Shown here piece by piece: positions 41,855-57,719 of a stretch of DNA of 64,000 nt. Within the stretch, counting starts at the first letter, position 1; each line of letters starts with the position of its first letter. The notes below the pieces were generated by a model, which ran no database searches, was not told where the DNA came from, and saw only the letters and a program-made list of their open reading frames with translations. Source of the DNA: Symbiodinium natans (lineage: Eukaryota; Sar; Dinophyceae; Suessiales; Symbiodiniaceae); contig CAJNDS010001402.1 of the NCBI GenBank assembly GCA_905221605.1, positions 414,501 to 478,500 of the forward strand. Reading direction: 5' to 3'. A program made the translations under genes and the position numbers.

Positions 41855-44800
41855 ATGGCGTCCAAGGAGGAGGATGTTCAGATGATGCTGGCCATCCGGC
41901 ACAAATCGTGCACTGAAATCTGACATGGTTGTTAATCCAACGGGTTTCTGTACAAACCAGCGTACATGTTTCGGTTGTTGTTGAGGAACGTAATTCAAGC
42001 TAGCAGAATACAGTTCTCAGGATTTATTGCCCATGCAATCCCTGGACACCCAAACCCCGCACCCCTATGCCCAGCAGACTGCCCACCTGCGCGAGACCAG
42101 GTGTGCAAGACGCACCTTGGCACCCGCAACGTGGACTTTCGCATGAAGCGCCCCTTGTCGTGGAATCAAAGTTTGGGGCGCCCTGTTCTCGACATGAGGG
42201 GGACCAAGGCCTCCGGGGGCCCAGAGGGTTGGCCGTTAGCGGTTTGGCTTAGGGTTCCTCATAGCTGGTGAGGGTATAGAGTAGTAAGAGCCAAAAAGCT
42301 TCAAATACAGGGCCGTGCTGTATACGTCTTATTCCGGTACGGTACCAAAAACGGTTCGGATTTTAGATCAAGCCCACATCTAGGTGGCATTTTTATACGT
42401 TCCCGTGAGCTTTGAGTTGTGGTTTCCTGGGCCTGCGAAAGTTTGCTGGCTGCTAACAATTTGGGATCCGGTGTCATTTCCCCTGCTGGCTAGCTGTAGC
42501 TTCCCGGATGTACATGGCTGTGCAGACTCTTGAACTCTATGCGGTCTATGCGTAGTTTAGGGTGTTGGATCTTGGGCCGGAATTTGCTGGGCGAGCAAGT
42601 AGCTTTTGGCCCTTTTCTTGATGAATGTCTATATACTCCCGAGGCTTAATTAGTAGTTAGCCCTTCTAGGAAAGCAGGGTTCAGCGTCGAATACCTTCCT
42701 GCGGCACACCAGGAAGTAGCAAATGCTCACCATCACAAAACCCAGACCTCAAAGTCCTTGAACAACCATCTTCAACCTCGACTAGACTGTAAACTCTAAA
42801 TCTGTAGCCATTTTTCCGAACTCGAAACCCTAAACCCTAAACCTTAAACCCTAAACCCTAAACCCTGAAACCTAAACCCTGACAGACTTCCAAAGGCTAC
42901 ATCTTCCGCCGCACCGTCGAGGGAATCCACATCATCCACCTTGGATGCTCGTCTCATCCCTTGCTTCGGACGGCTTTAGGGTTAAGGGCTTGGGGTTTAG
43001 GGTTTAGGGATTGGGGTCCAGGGTTAAGGGTTCTATTCACAGTCAACCCTGCGCCCTTTAATCCTAACAGCCTGAATGCGCAACCCTATGCCCTAAAACC
43101 CCTAGGGCTTGAATACAAGAATCGAAGCCCTGTACGAAAACATCCTGAAGGCAAATTACTACCCCTCCCTCACCCTACAGTGTTCGCCGGTCCTGCCGGC
43201 CAGCACCGGGAGAAGTCGAAGGCGTAGTACCTGGAGAAGCCCACATGTTTTGACACCCCTAGGCTTCTAGGTCTAGTGTGGTTCAGCGTTTAGGCTTTCG
43301 GGTTTGGGTGTATGTGTTTTGCGTGCTAGTCTAGGGTTTAGGACATAGGGGTTAAGGGCTTCCGGCGTAGTGTGAGCTTCGTTCTCCCTAGTAGCACCCC
43401 AGAGAGCTGGAGGCAAGACGTGGGAGAAGCTGATGGTTGCAGCACGCATGACCCTTGGGCAGCATCTAACCTTTTACTTTTGACGGGGTTTGGGATTCAG
43501 AGTTTTGGTTGGTTTCTGATGTTCCGATGCCGGCATCCCTCTACACGTATGTCCCCTTCTTTCGGGGACGTTAACGGAGGTTCGTGGATTGGCAGTAACT
43601 TTAAGCAGCGTTCTAAGGCAAGGAGGTCGTGGCCCTCTAGTTCGCTTTACAGCCTTGAAGCTTCTTCCGAAACTCCTGAAGGTTGAGATGCCCCACAAAG
43701 CCCTGAACTGCTAGAGTTTAGCTTGTGAGGTGGGGAGGGGCAAGCCCCAGCCTAAATTACAAACCCCAAACTAGACTGAGTCGGGGTTGTGCTTTCCAAG
43801 GTTCGTGGTATGAGTAAGGAAAAAAGAGGAAGGAGTTCGAGTTTCGGGGTTTTTGGCAAGGGTGATGACGAGGGCTTCAAGACCAAGCAGCTCAGACTGC
43901 AAGGCTCCACTCCAGTCGTCGACCAAAACCTGTTGCTGCAGAGTATCGTGATGTCTCAGAACCCTAAAGCTCGAAACACGGGAAGTTCCAGCACCAACAT
44001 CACAGGATCGTGGCGATTGAGAACCCCCAGGACATCATCGTCGCTTCCCAGTGACTTTGTTGAATTGCGTCGGCCCTTTAAAATTGAGACATTTAGTGCC
44101 TGGGTTTTCACGGGTTATAGGCATTTTGGGCTTTATGGGAGTCTTCGTGGAGCCCAGTCGTGGGCTTTGTTGGCGTAGTGTGCGCTATGGCTCAGTTTTG
44201 CCCTAACCCCTTTACCCTAGCCCTACACCCTGAGAAAAGCTCTAAACCCCCAACGATCTAATCTACCCCTAAACGGCAGACCATGCTCAGGCGTCCTTAC
44301 GGATCCCGCGCGGTGCTGAAGTTCTCCCAGTACACTGGCGCCGCCTGCCCGCAAAGAATGCTCTTGGGCCTGCCAAGGTTTGTTTGGAGGAGAGTTTAGC
44401 AGGTGGGGTTGGAGGGTTTGGGGCTTGGGATGGTTTTTTCTTATGCTAAGAGTCCTTAATAGGGACTAGAGTACCCCGTAGAAAAATCCCGATTAAGGAC
44501 TGCTGGTATAAGGGGGAACATCCCAAGTTTTGGGCTTGGGGCGTTTTGTGGCTTAGGGACTCACAGAGTGGTGCCTGGGTCCTCCTTGACAGACATCGTG
44601 ACATCGCACATTAGCCGGGGCCAGAGAGGCTTTCACATGTTTCTCTGCCAGGGCTTCGTATACCAGCATGTGGTATGGACTGACTACTTCTGCCTGGGCT
44701 GATGTGCTGTGGCCGTGCTGTGGGCACGATGAAGCAGCATGCGCACGTGAGGGAAGCAACTTCTGAACAATGAGGTTTGGCCCATGTTGGCTCAGTCACA

Positions 44801-47800
44801 GGAATCATCCCGTGTGCGTGCTTGAAAGCCATGTTGCGGTTGCTTCTCCATGTAGATGCGAAGCATGTGCCCTTCGCAAATCCCTGTGGATGTGGTCTGC
44901 GGTAAGGGTTGCGCATGATTGGGTTTGACCTGTGTGCCCTGGAATCTAGCTGTGAGGCAGGTAGTCGGTATCCGGCGTGCCTCCACTGGCAAACTCCCGG
45001 CACCCGGAACCTCACCCGCCAGACCAACAGGCCAACCCCCTCGCTGGACGATGGACGCCGGGTACCCTCACGAATCAGATCACGTGCTTTCGGCTGCACA
45101 GCGAACCAGGGCTTGGGATTTGCGATGTTTTAGCGCTTTGCACATCCTAAGGCGTTACGTTCGAGGTTCAGGGGTTGCGAGTTCAGGGTAGTTGCAGGGA
45201 TGAAGCCGAAGTACCTGGCAGCTGTAGCCCTAAATGGCTTACACCCCAGATGTGCACTTGGATTCGATCTTCCACTGTGACCTGCAATGAACTGCCATGC
45301 TCATTCCTACGGCACTCATCAAGGCAGAAGTACCTGGAGCCCCGCCTTCTCATCGTGACGGACCCGCGTACGGACAACCAGGCCATCAAGGAGGCCGCCT
45401 GGTGGTAATGGAACATGAGGGGAACCGCAGGGTTTGATGGTGTTCAAACCCTAAACCCAGGATTTGTCTTCTGGTCTGTTTTGCCATGGGTTAAGGGCCA
45501 GAGCGGCTCCAATGAGAAGAATACCCGAGTCTTGTGCCAGATAGGCAGTCATCTTCACAAGTAGGAGAATTTGCAGCCCTAAGCCCTAAACCCTCAACCC
45601 TAAACCCTTTGGACCCAATCAAGTAGAATCTGAAGTCGTGAGTCCATGAGGCCGCCTATGCCAGCATCCCGGTCATCGCCCTCTGCGACACGGACTCTCC
45701 CCTGGCCCCTGAGATGCCAGGGGATTTGGGTTTAGGGTTTAGAGGCAGTCATGCTCTCATCTCAGCTGTCCTGTTGGGTCATGACTTGCAGTTGCAGTTT
45801 GCATGTGGCGGCTTGGGGGTCAGAGTGTAGGAAATAGACATTTCGGGTTTCGCGTAGGCTGCATCGCAGCCATGCCATGTTATGGTGAAGCAGCTATTGT
45901 GGGTCAGCCGAGGAGAATGTGGACGTGGCCATCCCCGCCAACAACAAAGGCAGCTGGACCGTTTGACCTTGACCCTCCCTAAGCCCTAAACCCTAAACCC
46001 TAAACCCTAAACCCTAAACCCTAAACCCTAAACCCTAAACCCTAAACCCTAAACCCCATGAACCTTATGAACCTTATGAACACCGGCCTCGTGCATGAGA
46101 GCCGAGGGGTCTTTGGGAAGCCGTAGGCCTCTTGATTGGGGCCTTGTGGGAACCCTAACCATAAACCCGAAACTGCTCATGTGAGTATGCATACATATAT
46201 ATATATATATCTGCATATATATATATATATACTTAGGAATATATATATATATATATATATAGGTATATATATATATAGCGTATACTATGTATAAGAGTTT
46301 TCGCGTTGTATTCCGAACTCTTCGCCCCTATGCTACAAGGGTACTTGCCATGGCTTTGAAGTACGGTGCTGCACCACCTGGGCAAAGGCATAGTCCACTT
46401 TGTTAACCCCTTATTCCCTAAACCCTGAACCTGACAGACAAGGGCCCTTGGACCGTCTTCTTAGGCCTTTGATTATTGAGCACGTAGACCAGAAGCCCCT
46501 TATAGACACTCTTTTCAGCCCCGACGTTTTGGGACGAAGGCCTCGGGTTCAGGGTTTAGGGCAGCTCCCGCCCCCAAGGCGGGGGGGGGAACCCCGGACT
46601 TGAGCAAATCCTATCTACCCCAACTCCTCCCCAAACGCAAAAGCCTGAGCCTTCCGCCGACAACCCTCTAAACGCTAAACCTTAACCCTACACCCCAAGG
46701 CCGAAGCCCTACGGCCTCAGCCCTTGAGCCCTCAGCCCAAATCCCTAAGCCCTAAACCCGAAGCCCTGAGCCCTGAAGCCCCAAAGCAAAGGTAAGGAGT
46801 CGATTGCCCTCCTGTACTGGATGCTGGCCAGGGAGGCTGGAACTGGCTGGAATTTCCCCAGCCCTCCGAGATCTTAGGGCTTAGGGTTTAGGGTTTAAGG
46901 TTTTGGGGTTATCAGAGATGGAGGGACAGAAGACTTTTGTGTTTCAGTGCTCAAGGGTTTGGGGCTTTAAGAGCTTGAGGAGGGTCACAGTGCCCAACCC
47001 GGCTTAGGCATTTAGGTACTTTTAGGAGTCCCGTAAGATCTTGCGTAAACCCTTGACTAGGCTCAGAGTGCGTTTCCCGAAAGCGCCAAAGAACGTGTGG
47101 TCCTTTGGATAACGGACGACACCTAAACTGGAAGCCTACTTGAAGGTGCATGGTTAGGCAGAAGTAGGGTCACAAACCCTGAAACCCCCCAGGCCCCGAA
47201 GCCCTATAAAACGAAAGCCCGAGGCGTGGCGGTCTCAATTGCTTCAGGATCAGAATCTTCCTTCAGGTACTTTGTAAGCCTACTAGTGGGCAGGACTGAA
47301 GGTAACGTATGCTAGAACCCTATCCAAAGTAAGAACGCCTAAAGCCTAAATTCGGGTACTTATACGCCCCTGCTTGTGCGAATCTGCGCCCTTGAGGTGC
47401 TGTACCTCAGGGGCAGCGTTCCCCGGACTCAGCCCTGGGTGTCTCTGCTGAATGCGTCCGGGAAGTGCGGGGGAGAGAGGGGAGTTGTCGGGCAGAAGGT
47501 TCCTTACTTTGGAACCCGGGGCTTGGAGGGGTTTGTACTACACACATAAATATAAAAATGCACAATCTATAAGTCTATAAAGATCGTAAATGTATATGTA
47601 TAAAATATAAAATGACTAATACATAGTAAATAATATATCATACATAATATATAATATAAAATCTTAAATAAAAAACAAATAATAAATAAGATAGAATATG
47701 TAATATATAATATATAATACATAATATATAATACAGAATGTCTAACACATAATATATATAATATTACATTATATTATATATAATATATAATATATATATA

Positions 47801-50800
47801 ATAAATATTAATATATATAGATAATATATATAATAGATAATATATAATATATAATATATAATTATAATATATATATATATATATAATATATATATATATA
47901 TAAATATTAATATAATATTATATAATATATATATATAATTATATATATATGATATATATATATAATATATAATATATAATATATATAATATATATAATAT
48001 ATATAATATATATAATATATATAATATATATCATATATATATTATATAATATAATGTAATATAACATAAAATAATATAAAATAGAATAATATAATATAAT
48101 ATAAGATAATATAATATAATCAAATATAATATGATAAATATATACACATGAACCCCTTGTAACAATGCCCGTGGGACACGAAAACACTACCTCAAGCGGC
48201 AGCGGTGTAGCCTAGCCTCCTAAATTTCTTCTTTCAGCTTTCGTGACAGCCCTTTCAGTCTCTGTAATCAGAGCAGCGGCTGAATTTTTTTCTCACAGGC
48301 GGAGCAACGCTCAGCCCGATTCGGAGCTGCGTATCAGTGAGTGAGTGAGTGAAATATATACACATATGCACAGAACAGCCCCAAAACAGGGATCGCCATG
48401 TTTCAGCTCCTCCATCCTCATCAGTCTTGGGGGGGGGGGGGGTGTATACTGCCGGTTAGGAATCGATGTGCAGACAACAGGATAGAAGGGTGGAGATGGA
48501 GGTTAGGTGGCTTAGGTTTTAGAGTCTGAGCGTTCAGGGTGCAGGGTTCTAGGCTTCTAGGGTTCTAGTGCTTGAGGGTTGCAGGGTTTTAGGGTTCTAG
48601 GGTTTCAGGGTTTTAGGCTTTTAGGGTTTTAGGGTTTTAGGGTTTAGGGTTGTAGGGTTTTAGGGCTTTAGGGTTGTAGGGTTTTAGGGTTGTAGGGTTT
48701 AGGGTGGGTCGGACTTTGGTGTTGCGCGTCCGGAGGATGTCATGGTGGACTCCTTCTTCTGGCGCGACCCCGAGGAGATCATGCAGCAGGACGGAGGGTT
48801 TAGGCTCTCGAGTTTAGGGTTTAGGGTTTAGGGTTCAGGGTCTAGGATTTCGCGTTTAGGGTTTAGGGTTTAGGGTTTAGGGTTTAGGTTTAGCCCCGGC
48901 GACCGAAACCCTAGCCCTCTACAGTCGCACCCCGAAACTTTGAGGTCGAAACCCAAAGCGCCAAGTTACACACCTTAGCCACACAGGGAGAGTATTCATG
49001 GGTGGTGTAAAGAAGGGTGACAAAACAAATTGCCTAACTAAGGTCATAGCACAGGTTACCACGCTTAAAGTTCATCCTAAGTCTGATTGTAGATACCTTC
49101 AACCAATCCTATACCAACCCCATTGACCACTGCGCAGGAAGCTTGAGGAACCCCAAGCCCCACATCCTAAACCCAATAGACAGCCTCTCCCATATACCCT
49201 TCAAACAGGGGCTGGTCTCCAGTTCTCACCAGCTGGGGCTGCAAGCGGCCCGTAACGTAGCCCTAAATCCTAAACCCGAAACCCCGAACCACTTCTCCTT
49301 CGGCCGGCGCGAGGACGAGCCTGAAGCGCAGGATTGGGGCGCACCCCAGGCCTTTCTGATTTTAGGGTTTTGGGGGTCGTTTCGGGCCGCACACTCTTGT
49401 TTCGGGCCGCTGGGCGCCAAAACCTGACTACAAAAAGGTGGTTGGGGTGGCTTTGACAATGAGGCATGTTGGGTTGAGGCTTAAGCGGTGAATTGGAGGT
49501 GTAGAGCGTAGAGTCTCTTTTTCAAGTACCTGGCACCTCATCCCTCCAACTCTAAGTCATGCAGAGGTCTTCAAAGACAGTCCATACCCAGAATCCTCCA
49601 AACCCAAACCCCCAACACCTAAACTCCAAACCGTAGATCCTAAAGCTCGGCCCTACTACCCTAAGCCATTGAAGTCAAAACCCTACAGCCCGCCGGAGGC
49701 TTCGAGTTTAAGGTGGCCACTCCTCCCCCTAAAACACGCCAGAAGTCCCATTTCTACAGTCGGCACCCTCTGGCCATTTAAAGTTGTAGTTCCCGAGAGA
49801 TAGCTTGAGGCAGTGATGGCCGAGATAGAGAGATGCGGCTTGAAAGGGCTCGAACTTACATAGTTCTGGCAACCCTAATGCCCAGCTGCCGCTTGCCGGA
49901 CTGATCTTACGAATATTATGTATATGTGTGTATTATATACATATGTAAAATTAATTGACGTTCATTTTTAAGGTATTTACATACGCAACCAAACTAGACC
50001 CCAAAACCTAAGAACTTACAAGCCCGATTATTCCCTGTAGAACCTTACAAGCCCTCTAAGCCACATCACCGCCGAACCAAACCTTGAACGAAGCTTGCTT
50101 ACACGTGGTACACACCTTAGCTCAGGCACCTGCAACTTACAACTACCACTAATCTCAACCCTAAACCAACCCACAAGCCCTAAACCCTAAGCCCTAAACC
50201 CCAAAACCCTCAACCCTAAACCCTAAGCCTCCGAGCTCCACTCATGTTGAAGTGGTGTTAGGCCCAGCCTGCCCCGGCCCAGTGGGAAGGCGCTGGAGCC
50301 GGCGCGCTGGGGAGTCGGGGGGTGAGTCGGGAGGTGTAGGGTTTAGGGTTTACGCTTTAGGGTTTAGGGTTTTGGGTTTTGGGTTCAACAAAAGTTGTTC
50401 TTACTAGGGTCCTGCCCCAGGGTGCAGAGTTTGGGGGCTTCTCGGGTTTGCTTTCAGCACTCGGGATTCCGAGCCACTAACCTGGAGCTCCATGTCCCGC
50501 TCAGTGTTTGGCTTACGGCGCCGGGGTTTAGGGTTTAGGGTCAGGGGTCTACTTGGGACCTCTTGAGGCGCCGAGACATAGGGTTCTAACTACCAGCCTA
50601 GGACAGTGGCTACCTGTACTTTTCATCCCTACTTTTGAATTTAACGACTCATGAATCACCGGCCTGGCATTTTGCCTCTCGAAGGGGGGTGAAGACACAC
50701 CCAAGGATCAAGGCACATTGTCCTTTCCGAAAGGGAGAATGTGGTCAGCTCTCCTCACTGCCCATCCCGTTCCCTGTGCATACTTGAAGTCCCCAGACCC

Positions 50801-51840
50801 GAAACCGAAGTTGGAGGTTTCATGACCCTGCTCAGGAGGCAACTGGGATGACATGACGCAGGCTGCGCCTCGATCCGAAGTCGGTGGGTTTTTGAAACGA
50901 GAAGGGTCATGGCTTTCAGCGTGGCTGCAGAATGTCGGGTTTACGCTTCAGGGCCTAAGGTTCAACAACCGTGTTTTTTTGCACATGCTTTGGATTGCAT
51001 GATTCTGGCATTTCTGTGCATGCGGCTGCTAGTCGGCCAGGACGAGTGTGTAGGCAGGTAGGTGGGGGCGGGTAGGTAGCAGCCCTTCCCTGCTGTGTGC
51101 ACTGCTTCCGGGGTACAGACATGTTTCTTGTGGTCCTGGGCTGCAAGGGTTTAGGCTTTAGGGCCTGTTTAGGGTCTCAACTCTGAGCCATGGAACAGCA
51201 TCTGAGGCAGTCATTGGGGCATTCGGTCAAATGGTGCATTACGATTATTGCTAGCACTGCTGTCTGAATATACTTCGGAAAATTAAATACAGATAAATAT
51301 AAATAATATATATATATATATGTATGTATGTATATGTACATGTGCAAGAAATGGTATTCAATCGAAAGATGCATGTATGTTTAAACTAAACATATGCATA
51401 TGTACATCTCTGTATATTGCTCAGTAATGTATACCTGTATATGTGACCTGTATATGTCCATGAACACAGTATACTCAAATGCTAACACACCCTAAACCCT
51501 AAACCCTAAACCCTAAACCCTTAACCCTTAACCCTCAACCCTAAACCCTAAACCCTAAACTCTAAACCCATTCTTGGAGCTGGTGGACTGAGGCGCACCG
51601 CGGTGGCGACGCCGGCTGGGAGAACACCGGCGCAGACGACTGGAGCTCGTGGCTGCAATTTGCACTTGGAGGTTCATGGTACTTAGTAACACAGTTATGA
51701 CCACATTAGGGTTTGGGGTTTAGGGTTTAGGGTTTAGGGTTTAGGGGTATTTATAACCCAATTATAACCAGATTACGGCAATTTTTTGTGCCATGAACCT
51801 CCAAGCAAAAGCTTTTGGCCCCCTGAAGTTCGACCCATGA
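41855..51840 (+). CDS. RPSA: 40S ribosomal protein SA (uS2) in about 17 small exons
   Basis: uS2/RPSA sits on the head-platform side of the small ribosomal subunit and is needed for late 18S rRNA maturation. Exons: 41855-41890 ([12 protein letters not shown]), 42101-42149 ([16 protein letters not shown]), 42896-42943 ([15 protein letters not shown]), 43413-43449 ([11 protein letters not shown]), 44006-44050 ([14 protein letters not shown]), 44291-~44342 ([17 protein letters not shown]), ~44990-45030 ([12 protein letters not shown]), 45324-45393 ([18 protein letters not shown]), 45651-45704 ([17 protein letters not shown]), 45913-45949 ([12 protein letters not shown]), 46792-46835 ([14 protein letters not shown]), 47397-47438 ([14 protein letters not shown]), 48736-48789 ([18 protein letters not shown]), 49314-49349 ([12 protein letters not shown]), 50262-~50321 ([12 protein letters not shown]), 51593-51671 ([17 protein letters not shown]), 51806-51840 (to TGA). 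Segment order and spacing match RPSA from start to the acidic, Trp-rich tail. Fourteen junctions resolve in phase: eight GC, three GA, three GT donors, all AG acceptors. Only the join near 44.35-44.99 kb (TGA to TPGT) and one tail join are unresolved. The last exon after the transposon intron is inferred. Confidence 0.95.
42823..42880 (+). repeat. CCCTAAA array before an RPSA exon
   Basis: Seven or eight degenerate CCCTAAA heptamers ending about 16 bases before the acceptor of the 42896 exon. After that exon, TTTAGGG words begin at 42973. A clear example of the C-then-exon-then-G layout. Confidence 0.85.
44424..44527. mobile_element. Palindromic MITE, family P, copy 3, in an RPSA intron
   Basis: Begins CTTGGGATGG and ends ACATCCCAAG. 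Inner arms AGTCCTTAATAGGGAC and ATCCCGATTAAGGACT pair. It lies in the intron after the 44291 exon. Confidence 0.88.
45979..46058 (+). repeat. CCCTAAA array in an RPSA intron
   Basis: About eleven perfect CCCTAAA copies, 30 bases after the exon ending at 45949. C-type sequence directly after an exon is an exception to the orientation rule. Confidence 0.92.
46193..46276 (+). repeat. TA dinucleotide tracts
   Basis: Four runs of alternating TA separated by short breaks, inside the RPSA intron 45950-46791. Similar tracts occur at 38991 and 51301. Confidence 0.85.
47530..48150. repeat. AT-only low-complexity island
   Basis: About 600 bp made almost entirely of A and T (TATAATATAT-type words) inside the RPSA intron 47439-48735. 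The surrounding DNA is GC-rich and the edges are sharp. The 82-codon - strand frame inside it is an artefact of composition. Confidence 0.9.
51301..51330 (+). repeat. TA/TATG microsatellite
   Basis: Alternating TA followed by repeated TATG, in the RPSA intron before the 51593 exon. Confidence 0.8.
51665..51805. mobile_element. Family-C mini-transposon forming the last RPSA intron
   Basis: 141 bp. Left terminus CTTGGAGGTTCATGGTAC; right terminus GTGCCATGAACCTCCAAG, its inverse at 17 of 18 positions. GT at 51672 and AG at 51804-51805 lie within the termini, and removing 51672-51805 keeps the RPSA frame open to TGA at 51838. The middle holds a TTTAGGG array (51706-51752) between two words found in longer copies (AACACAGTTATGACC and TTTATAACCCAATTATAACC). 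Confidence 0.88.
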
Positions 51841-51905
51841 CGAAGGTTCCCCCTGATGCTAAGAGTCCTTAAGAGGGATTTTGGTACCCTGCTATAATAA
51901 TCTAC
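51841..51905. mobile_element. Family-P MITE, left half only
   Basis: GGTTCCCCCTGATGCTAAGA, GTCCTTAAGAGGGATTTTGG and TACCCTGCTATAATAATC match the left arm and centre of the family; the right arm is missing. It begins right after the proposed RPSA stop. Confidence 0.65.
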
Positions 51906-53154
51906 CCAGAATCCATCTGAAGCCCCAAAACCCTAAATCCACTGTACCTAGCGGCCCTGAAGCCCTCAAAGCCCTAAAAGCCCCAGAATCTCCAACAAGA
52001 ACCTGTAAGCCCCTTGCGCCCGTGATGAAGCCCGGCCAAACTTCCAAAGGAAACCCTTCCTAAACTCCCTAAGCCTCTGATAAACCCCCTCTACAAACCC
52101 AGCCCCCCCATCCCGAAAGAATATTTCCCCTTCAAGACCATCGACAGGAGTGCGCCGGCAGCTCAGGGGCAGAGCAACTGGTGAGCAATCAGGCGCAGGC
52201 TGCCCAAAACCCTAATAGAATGAGGACCTAGACCTCAGAGTTTGGGGGCCTGGCTTGGGGTGCTGTTCCCTTTTTGAGGGGTTAGTTTCCTGATCGTTCG
52301 GCTGCATGAAGCAACCGGGGCGCCCGTTTAGTGCTAGGCTTCTGGCGAGTCTAGCCCATCCAGTTTCCTTCCCGAGCCCGTACAAATCCTAAGGCCCTAA
52401 ACCGCCTAAACCTAATTAAGTCCTGAACCATTGGACCCTTGGAAATGCAAGCCAATCTGAGACATTGAAACCTGAACGAACGTGTTTGAACATCGAAGCA
52501 TTGCGTGATTAACTTTGATTTCTGCGGAAGCGCCACAGGGCCCAAGCCGACCATGCACGAATGTCACGAAACCCTGAACCTTGAAACCTGATTAAACCTT
52601 ATAAACCTCGTGAACCTTACAAACCGGACTCCTATTTAAGAAATGCCCAGCTAAACCTTGGGACTTTGTTAAATGCACATATAAACCTTGAAAACCCTTA
52701 ACCCGAAAACCTTGGCCCATTGACCTGGCAGGCTGCAGGAACTTGAAGCCAAGCAGGGCAACGGATGCGTTCGCGAAGCGCGGAAAAAGGTGAAAGCATG
52801 GGGGCTTTGTTGCAGCCATGAGCCCGGAATTCCGTAGAAATTCACAAGCCCTAGAAGCCCAAACCTTCTCAGCCCCTGAGTCCTCGAACGGCTTTTTGTT
52901 CAACTCCATGTTCGGGGGCTTCGCAAGCCAGGAGCGAGAGCTGTTGTAAACAAATACTCTAAAACCTAAACCCCAAGCGGCAGCAGTTGGCAGAGGCTAC
53001 CCCACGCCCCGGTCCACACCTTCAGTCCTGAGCCCAAAAGCCCGCACAGGGTTTAGGGCTCACAGGGTTCAGGGCTTAGGTTAGGGTTTAGGGTTTTAAT
53101 TATAGGGTTAGGGCAACCTCCCCGAACCCTGAGCCCTAAACTCACTTCTGGCAG
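51906..53154 (+). other. RPSA to CNOT1 interval
   Basis: C/A-rich degenerate repeat with two open islands. 52150-52185 reads ECAGSSGAEQL. 52910-52946 reads MFGGFASQERELL and ends at a good donor, CTGTT|GTAAAC. The latter could be an early exon of the next gene. Confidence 0.4.

Positions 53155-57719
<4,565 letters not shown>

Noticed and set aside
47939-48187. 82-codon minus-strand Ile/Tyr-rich ORF
   Set aside because: Created by the AT-only island; no sensible composition.
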